Part shown: piece after piece, positions 62,575-64,000 of the stretch
Layout of the letters: each line of letters begins with the position of its first letter
How positions within the stretch are numbered: position 1 is the first letter of the stretch
Assembly: GCA_030549775.1 (NCBI GenBank)
Contig: CM060172.1
Location: forward strand, 124,547,122 to 124,611,121
Source: Tamarix chinensis
Lineage: Eukaryota > Streptophyta > Magnoliopsida > Caryophyllales > Tamaricaceae
Direction: 5' to 3'
Length of the DNA stretch: 64,000 bases
Notes under the pieces: model-generated
What the model was told of the DNA's origin: nothing
Seen by the model: only the letters and a program-made list of their open reading frames with translations
Databases searched by the model: none
Position numbers and translations under genes: made by a program

Positions 62575-64000
62575 TTTTATTGTTGAGAATAGTATTTCAA
62601 TATGCACTCAGTTTTCATGATCCTCGATGTTTTAAAAATTTTCAAGCCTATTTTAAAATCCCGATTAACCGTGTGAGGAATCTGGAAATGGGTAGCTTAA
62701 TTGCTCTTATTATGTGTGATTTGATCTTATGTTTTCAGTAAGCTAGGATTCTCCTAAAATGGTTTTAGATTTGTAGCTTAAGAAGACGCATTTGGGCATA
62801 TCAACCACATCATGAATTGTGGTGATCTAGTGCACTTATCGACATAGTCTCCACTTGAGATTTGGAACCCTTACTCTAGGAGGATTAGTAATGAAACCTC
62901 AATTGGAATCGAAATAAACACCGAACAAAAAAAATTATACAATGATATGATCAGGGAAAACCGATCTTGATCAGCCAGTGATAAAATACCAAAGGAAGAT
63001 CAAATTACTCAAGGATCAGTTGAAAAACAACGGCAGGCTGAGATTAACGAATAGAGAATGAAGAGATTCGGCAAAGGATTTAGTGAAGAAGAAGAGTCGA
63101 GAGAGAGAGAGAGCACAGATAGAGAGAAAAAGAGTCGTATATCAGTAATATTCCAGAATCAATGAATATTTCATTTCCTTTACACGGCTAACACATATAT
63201 TACCTACACTGTTAATGCCCGATTCGGCTTCATAATAATTTAGATTGGGCTCCATAATTGCCAGGCCCAATTACCCTCCTAATGACCTATATATACATAA
63301 CAACAATTGGGGTGGAGCTGGGTTATTTATTCAGCCCACTTACAATTAGCTATAACTGATCCAACAATTTAAAGAATACAATGATCTTATTTCCCATCTA
63401 CTAATTTACATAGCTAATTATAGAAATTAAGGGTTTCATAGGCAAAAATCCTACTAACCCAATTATGGGTCGGGTGGCTACCTATGTGGCCTACTTAATT
63501 ATACTAGCTTCAGTTCCGGCAATTGCATCATATGGGAATACAATATTTTTCCCTACCTGTATCAACACAATCAGACTCAATTTATCTAGCAAGCATCAAT
63601 GCAAAATAATCAATCATAGCAACCAGCAGCATCTAGCAACCATTAGTATCCAGCAATCCAATCCAACACCAACACACTGTATCCCATTATCATTTCCCCT
63701 AATTAATCACAGAATAAAAAAAATATTTATATGTACAATTTATATTACAACCATCAACAAAATATTCAAACAAAAATTAAAATTGTTTAGATACACATCA
63801 ATTAGACTTAAGGCTATGGGTTTAAAGTTAAGAATTCACCACTATCCAGCTACATACTATGAGTTGGCAAAGAAAATGGGTTGTTTTTGCAAAGACGATA
63901 GCTAAACATTGTAGAATATCCCTTATGCACTTTAGCTTTAGGAACACCGACGAAGCAACAATACAATTTTAATGGGTTATTCGAATACGCAATTGATCGG
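62575..64000. other. Decayed V interior, then unassigned sequence
   Basis: The first 200-250 bp looks like the leader after a primer site. From about 62,820 the sequence changes character. It has a GAGAGA run (63,098-63,112), TE-like pyrimidine/purine strings and a 146-codon plus-strand open frame (63,465-63,905) without recognisable domains. A copia-type LTR between about 62,880 and 63,420 is possible, but I found no paired ends or flanking duplication. Confidence 0.4.

Noticed and set aside
63465..63905. 146-codon open frame near the right edge
   Set aside because: The peptide is Ile/Asn/Lys-rich with no recognisable domain, and the DNA looks like non-coding or TE-derived sequence. It is not called as a gene.

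Overview
This window is nuclear DNA from a flowering plant. It has spliced genes with GT-AG introns, plant-specific families, microsatellites and LTR retrotransposons; there are no bacterial signatures. The species cannot be named from sequence alone. The first 18 kb is genic. The remaining 45 kb is almost entirely a nested transposable-element cluster.

Genic part (1-17,700). A B3-type cyclin (CYCB3;1-like, + strand) enters from the left edge and ends at 5,522. A complete two-exon DUF2358 gene (- strand, 8,226-9,136) and a complete Mn-type metal tolerance protein gene (MTP9/MTP10-like cation diffusion facilitator, - strand, 10,152-11,961) follow. From memory, this is the neighbourhood of Arabidopsis CYCB3;1, a DUF2358 gene and MTP10. 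A second possible first exon for the MTP gene lies at 17,376-17,679. It has the same splice phase and encodes a related W-R-L-N...R-L-P-E segment. The gene therefore either has alternative promoters about 5.7 kb apart or keeps the head of a lost tandem copy. A PIF/Harbinger-like element (13,427-14,962, TTA target duplication) lies between the two candidate first exons.

TE cluster (18,530-about 62,800). I reconstructed the layers from LTR ends, target-site duplications (TSDs) and sequence continuity. V, a Tekay/Del-like gypsy with a long LTR, starts at 18,530; its LTR ends at 62,560 just before a tRNA-Met-type primer site. X, a gypsy-like element without recognisable pol, is inserted in the V LTR (19,151-58,211, TSD CATCA/CATCC). 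Y, a minus-strand gypsy element with pol remnants, is inserted in X at its 5' LTR/primer-site junction (20,865-52,888, TSD ACACT/ACACC). Y itself contains: W, a 4.2 kb solo LTR (21,874-30,203, TSD ATATT), which holds a reverse solo LTR (23,007-27,169); X2, a reverse solo LTR of the X family (30,645-35,206), which holds a non-autonomous hAT-like element (31,991-34,752); a nearly intact autonomous hAT (36,865-41,375, 8-bp TSD) with a three-exon transposase broken by one stop; Z, a 5 kb solo LTR in the Y integrase (43,310-48,287, TSD CTGAT); and a 740-bp X fragment flanked by a 322-bp direct duplication. The remnant 5' LTR of Y keeps the empty site of the hAT. A copia fragment sits in the right part of V (about 60,400-61,510). 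The last 1.2 kb is unassigned.

The window does not show a dedicated new multi-gene system. The most notable observations are the paired MTP first exons, the five-level nesting with its internal empty-site control, the 322-bp duplication around filler DNA, and a paired-hairpin motif kept in several otherwise diverged long LTRs.
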